A stretch of 64,000 nt of DNA from Flavobacteriaceae bacterium (lineage in GTDB: Bacteria > Bacteroidota > Bacteroidia > Flavobacteriales > Flavobacteriaceae): assembly GCA_018657955.1 (NCBI GenBank), contig JABHWD010000018.1:62001-126000 (forward strand). Reading direction: 5' to 3'. The notes under the pieces are model-generated. The model ran no database searches. It was not told where the DNA came from and saw only the letters and a list, made by a program, of their open reading frames with translations. Every line of letters starts with the position of its first letter. The stretch's first letter is position 1. Positions 24,583-34,577 of this stretch are shown in pieces. A program made the position numbers and the translations under genes.

Positions 24583-25728
24583 ATGATTCAAAAAATATTA
24601 ACGGCGATGACAATAATTATTGCTGGACTAATAGCTCTTATATATGCTTTTGATGTAGATTATTTATTGAAGGGGGTAAGAGTTGTTTACCTTACTGGAA
24701 ATAACACAGCTTATTTGTCTGACTACAAATATTTTGACAATAGAATAATTGAACCATCTCCTGTCGCTGAACCGTGGGCAAAACACAATAAATATAATAC
24801 TATAGAAGAAACAGAAGAACTCGCTGCAATTAACAAAGACAGGGAAACAAAAGCTTTTTTAGTGATTAAAAATGATAGTGTTCTTTTTGAAAAATATTTT
24901 GATGGTTATAGTGAAAGTTCTAAATCTAATTCTTTTTCAATGGCTAAAAGTATTACTGTCACATTGCTAGGCAAGGCAATCATGGATGGCAAAATCAAAA
25001 GTCTTGATCAGCCTGTTGGAGACTTTTTTGATGAATATAAAACTGGCTTTGGAGCAGAGTTAACTGTGGGTAATCTAGCATCGATGTCTTCAGGAATGAA
25101 ATGGAATGAAAAATATTATAGTGTTATTAACATTACATCTGAAAGCTATTTTTCAGATGATTTAAGGTCTGTAATTTTAAATCAAAAAATTATTGAAAAG
25201 CCTGGACAAAAATTTAGATATTCTAGTGGAGATACTCAGCTTCTTGGAATGATTATTGAAAAAGCAACCAATACCAATCTTTCTGACTATTTAAGAAATA
25301 ATTTTACGAATCCTATGGGATTTGAAAATGAAGCGCTCTGGCAATTAGATAGTGAAGAAAGTGGTATGGAAAAAGCTTATTGTTGTTTTGCTAGCAATGC
25401 TAAAGACTTTGCAAGGTTTGGAAAATTATATAAAAATAATGGTAAATGGAATAATGAAATATTATTAGATTCCACTTTTATAAACAAGGCAACAAGCTCA
25501 GTTTTTGATGCCAGCCCATATTATGGGTATGGTTGGTGGCTCTATACATTTGAAGGCAAAAAAGTATATACTATGAATGGCCATAGAGGGCAATTTGTTA
25601 TTGTATTTCCTGAAGAAGATATAATTATTGTTAGGCTTGGTGATATAAATATTCAAGGGGATTATGAATCAGGAGATCTATATAAATATATTTCGGAGGG
25701 ATATAATTTGGCAACCTCAATAGACTAA
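24583..25728 (+). CDS. serine hydrolase (class C beta-lactamase-like)
   Basis: 381 residues with an N-terminal membrane anchor (about 6-23). The catalytic SxxK is Ser119-Met-Ala-Lys122 in NSFSMAKSI. The second motif is YSSGDTQLLG (Tyr in YxS form) and the third is likely the NGHRGQF stretch near residue 335. The family holds esterases, D-aminopeptidases and penicillin-binding proteins as well as beta-lactamases, and resistance should not be assumed. The ABC transporter gene begins three bases after its stop, so the two probably share a message and perhaps a role in peptide or cell-wall turnover. Confidence 0.88.
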   Translation: MIQKILTAMTIIIAGLIALIYAFDVDYLLKGVRVVYLTGNNTAYLSDYKYFDNRIIEPSPVAEPWAKHNKYNTIEETEELAAINKDRETKAFLVIKNDSVLFEKYFDGYSESSKSNSFSMAKSITVTLLGKAIMDGKIKSLDQPVGDFFDEYKTGFGAELTVGNLASMSSGMKWNEKYYSVINITSESYFSDDLRSVILNQKIIEKPGQKFRYSSGDTQLLGMIIEKATNTNLSDYLRNNFTNPMGFENEALWQLDSEESGMEKAYCCFASNAKDFARFGKLYKNNGKWNNEILLDSTFINKATSSVFDASPYYGYGWWLYTFEGKKVYTMNGHRGQFVIVFPEEDIIIVRLGDINIQGDYESGDLYKYISEGYNLATSID

Positions 25729-25731
25729 TTT

Positions 25732-27411
25732 TTGAAAAAAGATATTTTACTTAAAATAGATAAGCTTGGTATTGGGCTTATTAACAAAGAATCAGATAAT
25801 ACATTATTAAATAGCATTTCCTTTGATATACCTAAAAATAAAATTGTTGGGTTAGTTGGTGAATCAGGCAGTGGGAAATCCCTTACTGCCCTTTCAATAT
25901 TGCGTTTATTAAATTCTAAAATATATAATACTTCTGGAAAAATTATCTTTAATAATAAGAATATTTTAGAATTAAATTTAAATGAAGTTCAGAGAATTAG
26001 GGGCAAAGAGATTGCTATGATATTTCAAGAACCAATGAGCGCTCTTAATCCTACTATGACTATAGGGAATCAACTAATTGAAATATGTAAAAGGCATTTA
26101 AATTTAAGCCATAGTGAGATTATAAAAAAAATTAACAATTTAATCAGTAAGGTAAGACTTGATGATATTAATAATCTTTTAAAAAAATTTCCTCATGAAA
26201 TATCTGGAGGACAGAAGCAAAGAGTCATGATAATTATGGCCCTTTTGTGCAATCCTTCATTATTAATTGCAGATGAACCAACAACAGCTCTTGATGTTAC
26301 TGTTCAAAAAGAAATCCTTCAGCTAATAAAAGATTTGCAAAAAAGTGAAAATTTAAGTGTTCTTTTTATTTCTCATGATCTGTCTGTCGTTAAAGAGATT
26401 GCTGATAAAATTATTATTATGAAAGCAGGAGAAATTGTTGAACAAGGAAGTAAAAAGACTTTGTTTGAAAATCCAAAAAATCCATATACTAAAGTACTGC
26501 TTTCAATTAAGCCTTCTAAAAACATCAGATTAAAAGAATTGCCTACAATTGAAAAAATTCTTAACAAGAATTTTAAAAATGAAATAATTAATACTAAGAC
26601 AAGATCTAAAAAACGTAATAAAATATATTCAAAACCCCCGCTATTAAAAATTTCTAATATTAACAAAACCTATATTTCAAAATTAGGGTTATTTAGTAAA
26701 CAGTATAGTTTCAAAGCATTAAAAAAAATAAATCTAGAACTTTATGAAGGAGAAACATTAGGGCTTGTAGGTGAATCTGGATGTGGAAAAACTACAATAG
26801 CAAAAACAATATTACAAATTGAAAAAACTGATTCAGGCACTATTATATATAAAGGCAAGGAAATAGCGCAATTATCTAAAAGAGAATTTAAACAGTTTAG
26901 GAAAGATATTCAGTTAATTTTTCAAGACCCATATTCATCTCTAAACCCTAAACTAAATGTTTGTGAAACAATTATAGAGCCTATAAAATATCATAGGATA
27001 TTAACTAACAGGAAAGAGCTTGTTAAAAGGGCAATAGAATTATTAATTGATGTTGGTTTGTCCGAAGATTTTCTTTATAGATATCCCCATGAACTCTCAG
27101 GGGGACAAAGGCAAAGACTAGGAATTGCAAGGGCAATTAGTGTCAATCCAAAAATAATAATCTGTGACGAAGCTGTATCAGCATTAGATGTCTCTGTAAA
27201 AGCTCAAGTACTTAATCTATTAAATAAATTAAAAGATGATTACAATTTCACATACATATTTATATCTCATGATTTATCTATAGTCAAACATATGTGTGAT
27301 AATATTATAATAATGAATAGGGGTAGAATAGAAGAATCTGGGGACCTCGATAAAATTTTTGTTAACCCAGAAAAAAAGTATACAAAAAAATTAATTGATG
27401 CTATTCTCTAG
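25732..27411 (+). CDS. double ATP-binding protein of a peptide/oligopeptide ABC transporter
   Basis: 559 residues carrying two complete ABC ATPase domains. The first has Walker A GESGSGKS (43-50), signature SGGQKQR and Walker B LLIADEP. The second has GESGCGKT (about 345), SGGQRQR and IICDEAVSALD. Each is followed by the C-terminal oligopeptide/dipeptide domain tail (NPYTK, KKYTK). This is the YejF/GsiA-type arrangement, with OppD and OppF fused. The start is TTG at 25732; no ATG is available nearby in frame. No permease genes are adjacent, so those must lie elsewhere. Confidence 0.93.
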   Translation: MKKDILLKIDKLGIGLINKESDNTLLNSISFDIPKNKIVGLVGESGSGKSLTALSILRLLNSKIYNTSGKIIFNNKNILELNLNEVQRIRGKEIAMIFQEPMSALNPTMTIGNQLIEICKRHLNLSHSEIIKKINNLISKVRLDDINNLLKKFPHEISGGQKQRVMIIMALLCNPSLLIADEPTTALDVTVQKEILQLIKDLQKSENLSVLFISHDLSVVKEIADKIIIMKAGEIVEQGSKKTLFENPKNPYTKVLLSIKPSKNIRLKELPTIEKILNKNFKNEIINTKTRSKKRNKIYSKPPLLKISNINKTYISKLGLFSKQYSFKALKKINLELYEGETLGLVGESGCGKTTIAKTILQIEKTDSGTIIYKGKEIAQLSKREFKQFRKDIQLIFQDPYSSLNPKLNVCETIIEPIKYHRILTNRKELVKRAIELLIDVGLSEDFLYRYPHELSGGQRQRLGIARAISVNPKIIICDEAVSALDVSVKAQVLNLLNKLKDDYNFTYIFISHDLSIVKHMCDNIIIMNRGRIEESGDLDKIFVNPEKKYTKKLIDAIL

Positions 27412-27523
27412 TTAAGCGTTTATTAAAAATAGACTATAAATAATATTTAATTTTGTTTTATAATAGTTCTAACCCTAACTGGGAATCTTAGGAAAATTGT
27501 GAAAATTTCAGTAAACTTGAGTT

Positions 27524-29440
27524 ATGACAAAAATTTGGGAATCTAAAGATTTTAAAAATTCAAACCTATATCATTTTTTGTCTTATGTCAATCAAAAACA
27601 TGGGCTAGCATTAAATGATTATGCTGCGCTTCACCAATGGTCTATAGATAAGTTAGAGGATTTTTGGATGACAATAGCATTATTTTTTGATATTGATTTT
27701 GTAGCCAAACCTGTAAAAATTTGTAACATTCAAATTCCATTCTATAAAACTCAATGGTTTGTCAATAGCACTTTAAGTTATAGTTCGCACCTCCTACGTC
27801 ATGCTAAGCCAAATTCAATTGCAATAATCTACAGGAATGAATTAGGAGATGAAGTAAAAATTTCATGGAATTCACTCCTGCATAGAGCCTCTAATATCAA
27901 AAATAAGCTTATCCAGGCTAAAGTAAAAAAAGGTGATGTTATCGCTGGCTATTTACTAAATCATCCTGACACGATTGCCTCCTTTATTGCAACAAATTCC
28001 CTGGGAGCAATTTGGTCTTGTTGTTCTCCTGATTTTGGTATTGATAGTATTGTAGATCGATTTGGACAATTAAAACCCAAAGTACTTCTAGCTCATAATA
28101 AGTATACTTATGGTGGGAAACCCTTTGATCAATCAAAAAAAATAGTAGCATTAGAAAAGAGGTTGCCATCACTAAGAAAAACATTAGTATTCTCAAATAA
28201 TTTTGAGGATTGGGATTTAGAGTCAAAATCATGGATTGATTTACAGCCTGTATCTGTTCCTTTTGAACATCCTATTTGGGTATTGTTTTCATCTGGAACA
28301 ACAGGGGCTCCAAAAGCAATAACACATAGCACTGGAGGTATTCTTCTTGAACAATACAAGGCCCTGGCATTACATCAAAATTTATTTGTCGGTGAAAGAT
28401 TTTTTTGGAATACTACATCGGGCTGGATGATGTGGAACTATGCCCTTGGATCTCTTCTGTGCGGAGCAGTACTTTGTCTATATGACGGGGCAGCTAACTT
28501 TCCTGATTTAGGAGCTCAATGGCGTTTTGCCAAGGAAGCAAAAATCAATCATTTCGGAAATGGTGCTCCATTATATATTCAAAGTATGAAAGAAAATATA
28601 AAGGAAGTAAATGAGTCTGATTTATTAGATTTAAAAACCCTAGGATCAACAGGATCACCGCTATCTACAGATGCTTTTATATGGTTACAAAAACAATTAC
28701 CTAAGGTACAAATCATTTCATTAAGTGGAGGTACTGATGTGTGTTCTGCCTTTATTGGAGGAAGTTCAATGCTTCCTGTTTATGCTGGATATTTGCAATG
28801 TAAAATGCTTGGTGCTGCAATAGAGTCCTGGGATGTAAATGGGAATTCAATAGAAAACCTAACTGGAGAATTAATTATGACTAAGCCCATGCCTTCAATG
28901 CCTATTTACTTTTGGGGTGATAATAATTTTGAAAAATATCATGATTCATATTTTTCTAATAACTCAAATGTTTGGACGCATGGAGACTGGATTTCAATTG
29001 ATTCTAAACGTGGAATATTGATGCAAGGTCGTTCCGATGCTACCTTAAATCGTAATGGGATTAGAATTGGTACTTCTGAAATTTACATGGCATTAGACAG
29101 ATTAGATAATATTAAAGATGCTCTCATTATTGAGTTTCCAATAGAGGGAGAGGCTAATAGTCAGTTATTGCTTTTTGTAGTAGCTTCAAGGCCTTTAAAT
29201 GATAAATCAAAAACCGAAATTAAACAACACCTAAGAAAACAATGTTCACCTCGTCATACTCCGGATTATATTATACCTGTAAAAGAAATTCCTTATACAA
29301 TAAGTGGGAAAAAAATGGAAATTCCAGTTAAAAAAATATTTTTAGGATTGCCTTTAGAAAAAGTTGCTGCTTCTGGAGCTATGCGTAATCCTGAAAGCCT
29401 AAATGCTTTTGTGGAAATTAAAAATAAAATGAATTTTTAA
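27524..29440 (+). CDS. acetoacetate-CoA ligase
   Basis: 638 residues, the size of AacS-type enzymes. It has the acetyl-CoA synthetase N-terminal cap (WSIDKLEDFWMTIALFF), the AMP-binding P-loop SSGTTGAPKAITHS near residue 260, an WTHGDWISID motif, and the C-terminal catalytic Lys region in SGKKMEIPVKK. AacS activates acetoacetate to acetoacetyl-CoA in the cytoplasm. The fit to acetoacetyl- rather than acetyl-CoA synthetase comes from the WNTTSGWMMWN and GGTDVCSAF stretches. Confidence 0.9.
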   Translation: MTKIWESKDFKNSNLYHFLSYVNQKHGLALNDYAALHQWSIDKLEDFWMTIALFFDIDFVAKPVKICNIQIPFYKTQWFVNSTLSYSSHLLRHAKPNSIAIIYRNELGDEVKISWNSLLHRASNIKNKLIQAKVKKGDVIAGYLLNHPDTIASFIATNSLGAIWSCCSPDFGIDSIVDRFGQLKPKVLLAHNKYTYGGKPFDQSKKIVALEKRLPSLRKTLVFSNNFEDWDLESKSWIDLQPVSVPFEHPIWVLFSSGTTGAPKAITHSTGGILLEQYKALALHQNLFVGERFFWNTTSGWMMWNYALGSLLCGAVLCLYDGAANFPDLGAQWRFAKEAKINHFGNGAPLYIQSMKENIKEVNESDLLDLKTLGSTGSPLSTDAFIWLQKQLPKVQIISLSGGTDVCSAFIGGSSMLPVYAGYLQCKMLGAAIESWDVNGNSIENLTGELIMTKPMPSMPIYFWGDNNFEKYHDSYFSNNSNVWTHGDWISIDSKRGILMQGRSDATLNRNGIRIGTSEIYMALDRLDNIKDALIIEFPIEGEANSQLLLFVVASRPLNDKSKTEIKQHLRKQCSPRHTPDYIIPVKEIPYTISGKKMEIPVKKIFLGLPLEKVAASGAMRNPESLNAFVEIKNKMNF

Positions 29441-29456
29441 TAAAAGAAAATTCAGA

Positions 29457-31799
29457 TTAAAAATCTATCTCAAGTATTTCTTGATCAGTATTTTTCCCTG
29501 ACCCTAAACTGTCTATAACAAATTTATTACACTCCAATTCAATTGTTATATAATCGGGTTTTTGAAATGCCTCCTGAGACACGTTTAGAATAGAGTCCTG
29601 ATAACAGCTTTTCATATATAAACCCCAAATAGGTAATGCCATTGTTGCTCCTTGTCCGTATGCTATTTCGGGAAAATGGATAGACCTGTCTTCAGCACCA
29701 ACCCAAACTCCTGTAACTAAATTAGGAACCATTCCAATAAACCATCCATCGCTTTGGTTTTGGGTAGTTCCGGTCTTTCCTGCGATTGGGTTTTTAAATT
29801 CATATGGATATCCGGTTACCACATTTTTGTATGCTAAATTATGTTCATCAGAACCTACAGTTCTTAATCTAGTTCCAGATCCTGAACGAGTAACTCCCTC
29901 TAACAAATTCACTGTAACATATGCTACCTCCTCACTTAATACATCTCTTGTTTCAGGCTTGTGTTCATATAACAGTGTTCCATTCTTATCTTCTATTTTC
30001 TCTACGAAAACAGGCTTAGTATATACTCCTTTATTTGCAAAGGTAGAATATGCTGCTACCATCTCATATACGCTCAGGTCAGGAGTCCCCAGCGCTATAG
30101 AAGGAACTGACGGGATGCGTTGTTCTATACCCATATTCTTCGCTAATGTAACTACAGGCTTAGGGCCTATTCTATCCATTAATCTGGCAGTAATTGTATT
30201 AACAGAATTTGCTAAAGCATTTTTTAAAGTTCTTGTTCTGCCATATTTATCTCCAGAATTTTTTGGACACCACTGTTCTACATTTCCAAATTTGTTTTTG
30301 TCTATACAAAATTGGCTGTCTGGGAAAGTATCGCATGGCGAAAGATGGAGTTGATCAATTGCAGCAGCATATACAAAAGGCTTAAAAGTTGATCCCGTTT
30401 GCCTCTTTCCTTTTTTAGCCATGTCGTATTGGAAATGTTTATAATTCATCCCTCCAGCCCAGGCTTTTATAAAACCATTTGTTGGATCCATGGACATCAT
30501 CCCGGGTCTCAAAAAAGACTTGTAATATTTCATTGAATCAATAGGCTTCATAATAGTATCAATATCTCCATTCCAAGAAAATACTGTCATCTTAGTTGGC
30601 TCAAAAAATGATTCTTCTATTTCTTCTGCTGACTTTTTCATATCATATCTCATTTTTCTCCATCGCTCAGATCTTCTCATAGAAATTCTCAATAGAGTAT
30701 CTACAGCTCCTGTTGTCAGTTCTCTAAAAGGAGCTATTGAGTCCTCTACAGCTTCGTTTTGTTTAAAAAATTCCTGCTGTAATCTAGGCATATGCTGATC
30801 TATAGCTTTTTCTGCATATTCTTGCATACTATAATTAATAGTAGTATAAATTTTTAATCCATCAGTATTCAAATTATATTTTGAGCCATCAGGCTTTCTA
30901 TTGTCTTTATTATTAATCCACTGCTTCATATATCCTCTTAAATATTCCCTAAAATATGTTGCCAATCCTTCTCTATGTGATTCTGGAGTATAGTTTAATG
31001 AAAGAGGTTCTCCTTTAATTGAATCTTTGGCTTTTTCATTTATATAACCATATTTAAACATTTGATTCAATACAACATTTCTTCTGTTTTTTACACCTAC
31101 AGGATTTCTGTGTGGTCTAGGGTTGTATAATGAAGAATTCTTTAACATTCCTACCAATATTGCTGATTCATTAATATTTAAATCAATTGGTTCTTTCCCA
31201 AAATAAATTCTTGATGCACTCCTAATACCATCACCGTTATTTCCAAAATCATAGATGTTTAAATATTGTGCAATAATTTCATTTTTTGTATACTGCTTTT
31301 CTAATCTTATAGAAATAATATATTCTTTAATTTTCTGATTAATCCTTTCTAAAATATCTCTAGAACCGTCAGCACCAATAAATAATTGTTTGGCTAATTG
31401 TTGAGTAATCGTGCTTCCCCCTCCATCTTTTCCTAATTTAACAAACGCTCTTAAAGTTGATCTCCAATCAATACCTGAATGATCATAAAAACGGATATCT
31501 TCAACTGCAAGTAATGCATTTATAAGATGCTTAGGCAATTCATCAAATGTAACTGGAGTTCTATTGTCATTAAAATAATATTTCCCCAATGTTTTATTGT
31601 CTGAAGAAAACACTTCACTTGCTAAACTTGTTTTTAGGTTTTCCAATACTTTAAGGTCTGGCATCTCGCCTAATCCTCCTATTGAAGCATAATAAAAGAC
31701 TCCTGTAATTCCTGCTATAATTAGCACAAAAGACATCCACATAATAAGTAAGTAGCCTTTATATTTCTTTTTTCTGATATTTGAATTTCTATTTGTCAA
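29457..31799 (-). CDS. penicillin-binding protein 1A (bifunctional transglycosylase/transpeptidase)
   Basis: 780 residues. One membrane helix (about 15-38) is followed by a GT51 domain with catalytic Glu100 in AVEDIRFYDHSG and GGSTITQQLAKQL. The transpeptidase domain has Ser470 in GSTFKPF, SVN and KTGTT motifs. The enzyme polymerises and crosslinks peptidoglycan in the periplasm. Its start lies 5 bases after the gldH stop, and with ricT upstream this is a conserved flavobacterial order. Confidence 0.95.
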   Translation of the reverse strand: MTNRNSNIRKKKYKGYLLIMWMSFVLIIAGITGVFYYASIGGLGEMPDLKVLENLKTSLASEVFSSDNKTLGKYYFNDNRTPVTFDELPKHLINALLAVEDIRFYDHSGIDWRSTLRAFVKLGKDGGGSTITQQLAKQLFIGADGSRDILERINQKIKEYIISIRLEKQYTKNEIIAQYLNIYDFGNNGDGIRSASRIYFGKEPIDLNINESAILVGMLKNSSLYNPRPHRNPVGVKNRRNVVLNQMFKYGYINEKAKDSIKGEPLSLNYTPESHREGLATYFREYLRGYMKQWINNKDNRKPDGSKYNLNTDGLKIYTTINYSMQEYAEKAIDQHMPRLQQEFFKQNEAVEDSIAPFRELTTGAVDTLLRISMRRSERWRKMRYDMKKSAEEIEESFFEPTKMTVFSWNGDIDTIMKPIDSMKYYKSFLRPGMMSMDPTNGFIKAWAGGMNYKHFQYDMAKKGKRQTGSTFKPFVYAAAIDQLHLSPCDTFPDSQFCIDKNKFGNVEQWCPKNSGDKYGRTRTLKNALANSVNTITARLMDRIGPKPVVTLAKNMGIEQRIPSVPSIALGTPDLSVYEMVAAYSTFANKGVYTKPVFVEKIEDKNGTLLYEHKPETRDVLSEEVAYVTVNLLEGVTRSGSGTRLRTVGSDEHNLAYKNVVTGYPYEFKNPIAGKTGTTQNQSDGWFIGMVPNLVTGVWVGAEDRSIHFPEIAYGQGATMALPIWGLYMKSCYQDSILNVSQEAFQKPDYITIELECNKFVIDSLGSGKNTDQEILEIDF

Positions 31800-31804
31800 T
31801 ATTA

Positions 31805-32284
31805 TTATTTTCTTTTTTCTACGCTATAACCAATATCTAAAATCCCCTCAAGAGATTCAAGTCCTTCCTCGATATTTATTAATCTCATTGCATGTTTAAT
31901 ACTTAATTGATATTCTACATCTTTAACTAAGACAAAATTTTCTTTATGGAGAAGCTTATTTTCAACAATATTTATAAACTTCCTGCCGATTAACTCTCCT
32001 TCATTTGAAGCCATTGGATATTCCAGAGTATCAATAAGCAATAGCCCTTCAGCATTTTCCAAGGCTGTTATTACAAAAATATTGTTAAACATATATTTAT
32101 CATTAAGCCTAACTTTTATATATGTATTATAACGTGCAGATGTATCCTTTATTTGAAAATTAAATTTTATAGTACTGTCTTTATGCCAAGCCATTGGCAA
32201 GGAATTGTATTGATTAAATAAAGCCTCATTTCTACATGAAGAAAAAACAATCATAACAATGATCAACCATAATCTATAAATCAT
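31805..32284 (-). CDS. gldH: gliding motility lipoprotein GldH
   Basis: 159 residues from the chosen start. A longer frame begins at 32326, but the ATG at 32282-32284 puts a proper lipoprotein signal first (MIYRLWLIIVMIVFSSC, lipidation at Cys17), so I use that. The body fits GldH: a beta-rich domain with W.KDSTIKFNFQIKD near residue 35 and a C-terminal LESLEGILDIGYSVEK. GldH is an outer envelope lipoprotein needed for gliding in Flavobacterium. Start overlaps the ricT 3' end by 11 bases. Confidence 0.85.
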   Translation of the reverse strand: MIYRLWLIIVMIVFSSCRNEALFNQYNSLPMAWHKDSTIKFNFQIKDTSARYNTYIKVRLNDKYMFNNIFVITALENAEGLLLIDTLEYPMASNEGELIGRKFINIVENKLLHKENFVLVKDVEYQLSIKHAMRLINIEEGLESLEGILDIGYSVEKRK

Positions 32285-33398
32285 GTTTTTGTAATTTATT
32301 AAACTTACGATTCTTTGGTTTATCAAATCTAGTTATACTCTCACTTTTTAAAGATAGATTGTTCTCATTTTCTTTATTAGATACTATTGCAAATTCTTCA
32401 AGAGAGCTAACCATTGCTCCTTTTTTATTAGCTTGAATCATATCATTAGCTCTGTTGGTATCTAGCTCGTGCCAATCAATAGGGTTGTCCAAATATGAAT
32501 ACCAAATACGCCTTTTAAATATATTTACCTTTTGGCAAACAGCAATTCCTTTTTTTGTTTTTATCTTAATTTCTTTTTTTGGTATATGTTTTAAAGCCTC
32601 TAAATAAGTTCCAAGTTCATAATTTAAACAACATTTTAATTTTCCACATTGGCCTGCTAATTTTTCAGGGTTAATTGCTAGCTGTTGATATCTAGCCGAA
32701 GATGTATTTACTGCTCGAAAATCATGGAGCCATGTTGAGCAACATAATTCTCTTCCACAAGAACCAATTCCTCCTAACCTTGATGCTTCTTCTCTTAGCC
32801 CTACCTGTTTCATCTCAATTCTTGATTTAAATTCTCTTGCAAAAAGCCTAATAAGTTCTCTAAAATCAACTCTGTCATTCGCTGTATAATAAAAGGTAAT
32901 TTTATTTCCATCTCCATGATATTCAGCATCAGAAATTTTCATTTTTAATTCAAGTTTCAGCGCTAGCTTTCTCGCTCTTATCTTAATATCTTCTTCTTTA
33001 TCTCTAGAGATTTGCCATACATCAATATCTTTTTGTGAGGCAATTCTGTATATGCTGAGAGTATCCTTAGATTCATGATTAATATTTTTTTTCTTCATCT
33101 GTATCCTTACTAATTCCCCTAATAAAGTAATAACTCCAATATCATGGCCTTTTTCAGACTGAGTGGCAACAATATCTCCAACTGAAAGTAAAATAGAATT
33201 AGTTTTAAAATAGCCCTTTCTTCCGTTTTTAAACCTAACCTCACAAAAAGGAAATGTAGGTTCGTCATGTGGAGCGGCTATATCGTTTAACCAGTCAAAT
33301 ACTGTAAATGTATTACAAGAATTGCTAGTGCACGCCCCATTATTATTGCATCCTCTAGGAGTACCATTACTTTTTGAAATACAATTTTTACAAGACAT
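32274..33398 (-). CDS. ricT: PSP1/RicT (YaaT-like) protein
   Basis: 374 residues. A Cys-rich N-terminus (Cys3, Cys6 and others before residue 30) precedes the PSP1 domain, with the signature GSCGRELCCSTW near residue 215 and LKCCLNYEL near 252. In Bacillus the family forms an FeS-dependent complex affecting RNase Y; in Bacteroidota it is linked by position to gldH. The Lys-rich C-terminal tail is poorly conserved. Confidence 0.9.
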   Translation of the reverse strand: MSCKNCISKSNGTPRGCNNNGACTSNSCNTFTVFDWLNDIAAPHDEPTFPFCEVRFKNGRKGYFKTNSILLSVGDIVATQSEKGHDIGVITLLGELVRIQMKKKNINHESKDTLSIYRIASQKDIDVWQISRDKEEDIKIRARKLALKLELKMKISDAEYHGDGNKITFYYTANDRVDFRELIRLFAREFKSRIEMKQVGLREEASRLGGIGSCGRELCCSTWLHDFRAVNTSSARYQQLAINPEKLAGQCGKLKCCLNYELGTYLEALKHIPKKEIKIKTKKGIAVCQKVNIFKRRIWYSYLDNPIDWHELDTNRANDMIQANKKGAMVSSLEEFAIVSNKENENNLSLKSESITRFDKPKNRKFNKLQKHDL

Positions 33399-33407
33399 TA
33401 TTAAGAG

Positions 33408-34439
33408 TTAGTTAAATGTTGTTATATTTTTTGTTCTTCCTTTTTTAAATATATCATTGCTGTTCTTTTGTCCTCTTCGTAATTGCTTTTGAAGTTTATG
33501 TGGAATTTGTTTTATTTCTAAACATTTATATGAACAGCAGTTTTGCATTTTTGTTTTACATTCCTCACATTGAATAAATAAAAGATGGCATGCATCATTT
33601 GCGCAATTTGTATGAACATCAAATGGTTTTCCGCATTGATGGCAATTTGCAATTATATCATCGCTTATTTTTTCAGTTCGCCTATTATCAAAAACGAAGT
33701 TTTTTCCTAAAAAGTTGTTTTCTATATTCTCTTCTTTTACTTGACGAATATATTCAATAATTCCTCCTTCTAATTGATATACATTTTTAAATCCCTTATG
33801 TTTAAAATAAGCGCTTGCTTTTTCACACCTTATTCCTCCAGTACAATACATTAGTAGTTTTTTGTCTTCCTTGTGTTCTCTTAAATCCTTTTCAATAACA
33901 CCTAGAGAGTCTCTAAATGTGTCAACATCAGGTAAAATAGCATTTTTAAAATGACCTATTTCACTTTCATAATGATTTCTCATATCAATTACAATTGAAT
34001 TATTCTGCTTCATTAAATCATTAAAATTCTTAGCATTTAAATGAATGCCTTTATTTGTTACATCAAAAGAATTATCACTCAATCCATCAGCAAGAATTTT
34101 GTCTCTTACTTTAATTGTTAATTTTAAAAAAGATTTATTTTCGTGTTCAACTGCAATATTTAAGCGCACCCCTTTTAGAAATGAGATAGAGTTTAAATAT
34201 TGTTCAAATTTTGAAAAATTTTCATTAGGCAATGAAAGCTGTGCGTTTATCCCCTCATATGCTACATATATTCTGCCTAAAACATCAAGGGTATTCCAAG
34301 AAAAAAATAATTTATCTCTAAATATTTGGGGGTCCTTGATGTGTGCATATTGATAAAAGGATAACGTGATTCTTTTTCTTTTAGAAATATCTAAAATCTT
34401 TGATCTCTCATCAGAGCTAAGTTTATTGTACAGTTGCAT
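33408..34439 (-). CDS. trhO: TrhO-type tRNA uridine(34) hydroxylase (rhodanese family)
   Basis: 343 residues. An N-terminal acylphosphatase-like domain (about 25-115) is followed by a rhodanese domain with Cys199 in MYCTGGIRCEKA, the TrhO signature, and a Cys-rich C-terminus (CHQCGKPF ... CEECKTKMQNCC) that may hold metal. The family carries out oxygen-dependent 5-hydroxylation of wobble uridine in tRNA. Divergent from recA. Confidence 0.93.
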   Translation of the reverse strand: MQLYNKLSSDERSKILDISKRKRITLSFYQYAHIKDPQIFRDKLFFSWNTLDVLGRIYVAYEGINAQLSLPNENFSKFEQYLNSISFLKGVRLNIAVEHENKSFLKLTIKVRDKILADGLSDNSFDVTNKGIHLNAKNFNDLMKQNNSIVIDMRNHYESEIGHFKNAILPDVDTFRDSLGVIEKDLREHKEDKKLLMYCTGGIRCEKASAYFKHKGFKNVYQLEGGIIEYIRQVKEENIENNFLGKNFVFDNRRTEKISDDIIANCHQCGKPFDVHTNCANDACHLLFIQCEECKTKMQNCCSYKCLEIKQIPHKLQKQLRRGQKNSNDIFKKGRTKNITTFN

Positions 34440-34468
34440 GCTATACTTATTTAAATATTACTTAAATA

Positions 34469-34476
34469 CAAAAGTA
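34469..34476 (-). promoter_or_regulatory. -7 promoter element of trhO
   Basis: TACTTTTG on the minus strand (TAnnTTTG), 29 bases before the trhO start, in the divergent gap with recA. No TTG at standard spacing. Confidence 0.4.
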
Positions 34477-34577
34477 ATATTTATTATCTTATAGAAAAAA
34501 GGACAAAAACAACTAACCTTAAAAATTGTATTCTGAAAAAAGTTGTTCTAAATTAGCATTTACTTAAGTAAGATAAC

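Noticed and set aside
24583-25728. Antibiotic-resistance class C beta-lactamase
   Set aside because: The protein has SxxK but belongs to the broad serine-hydrolase family, is membrane anchored, and lacks the typical KTG box; nothing supports a resistance role.
31805-32326. Longer N-terminus for GldH starting at 32326
   Set aside because: The extra 14 residues would push the lipoprotein signal inward and extend the overlap with ricT; the internal ATG gives a correct signal.
34440-34577. SOS box upstream of recA
   Set aside because: I looked for a LexA-type palindrome in the recA-trhO gap and found none that I would defend.
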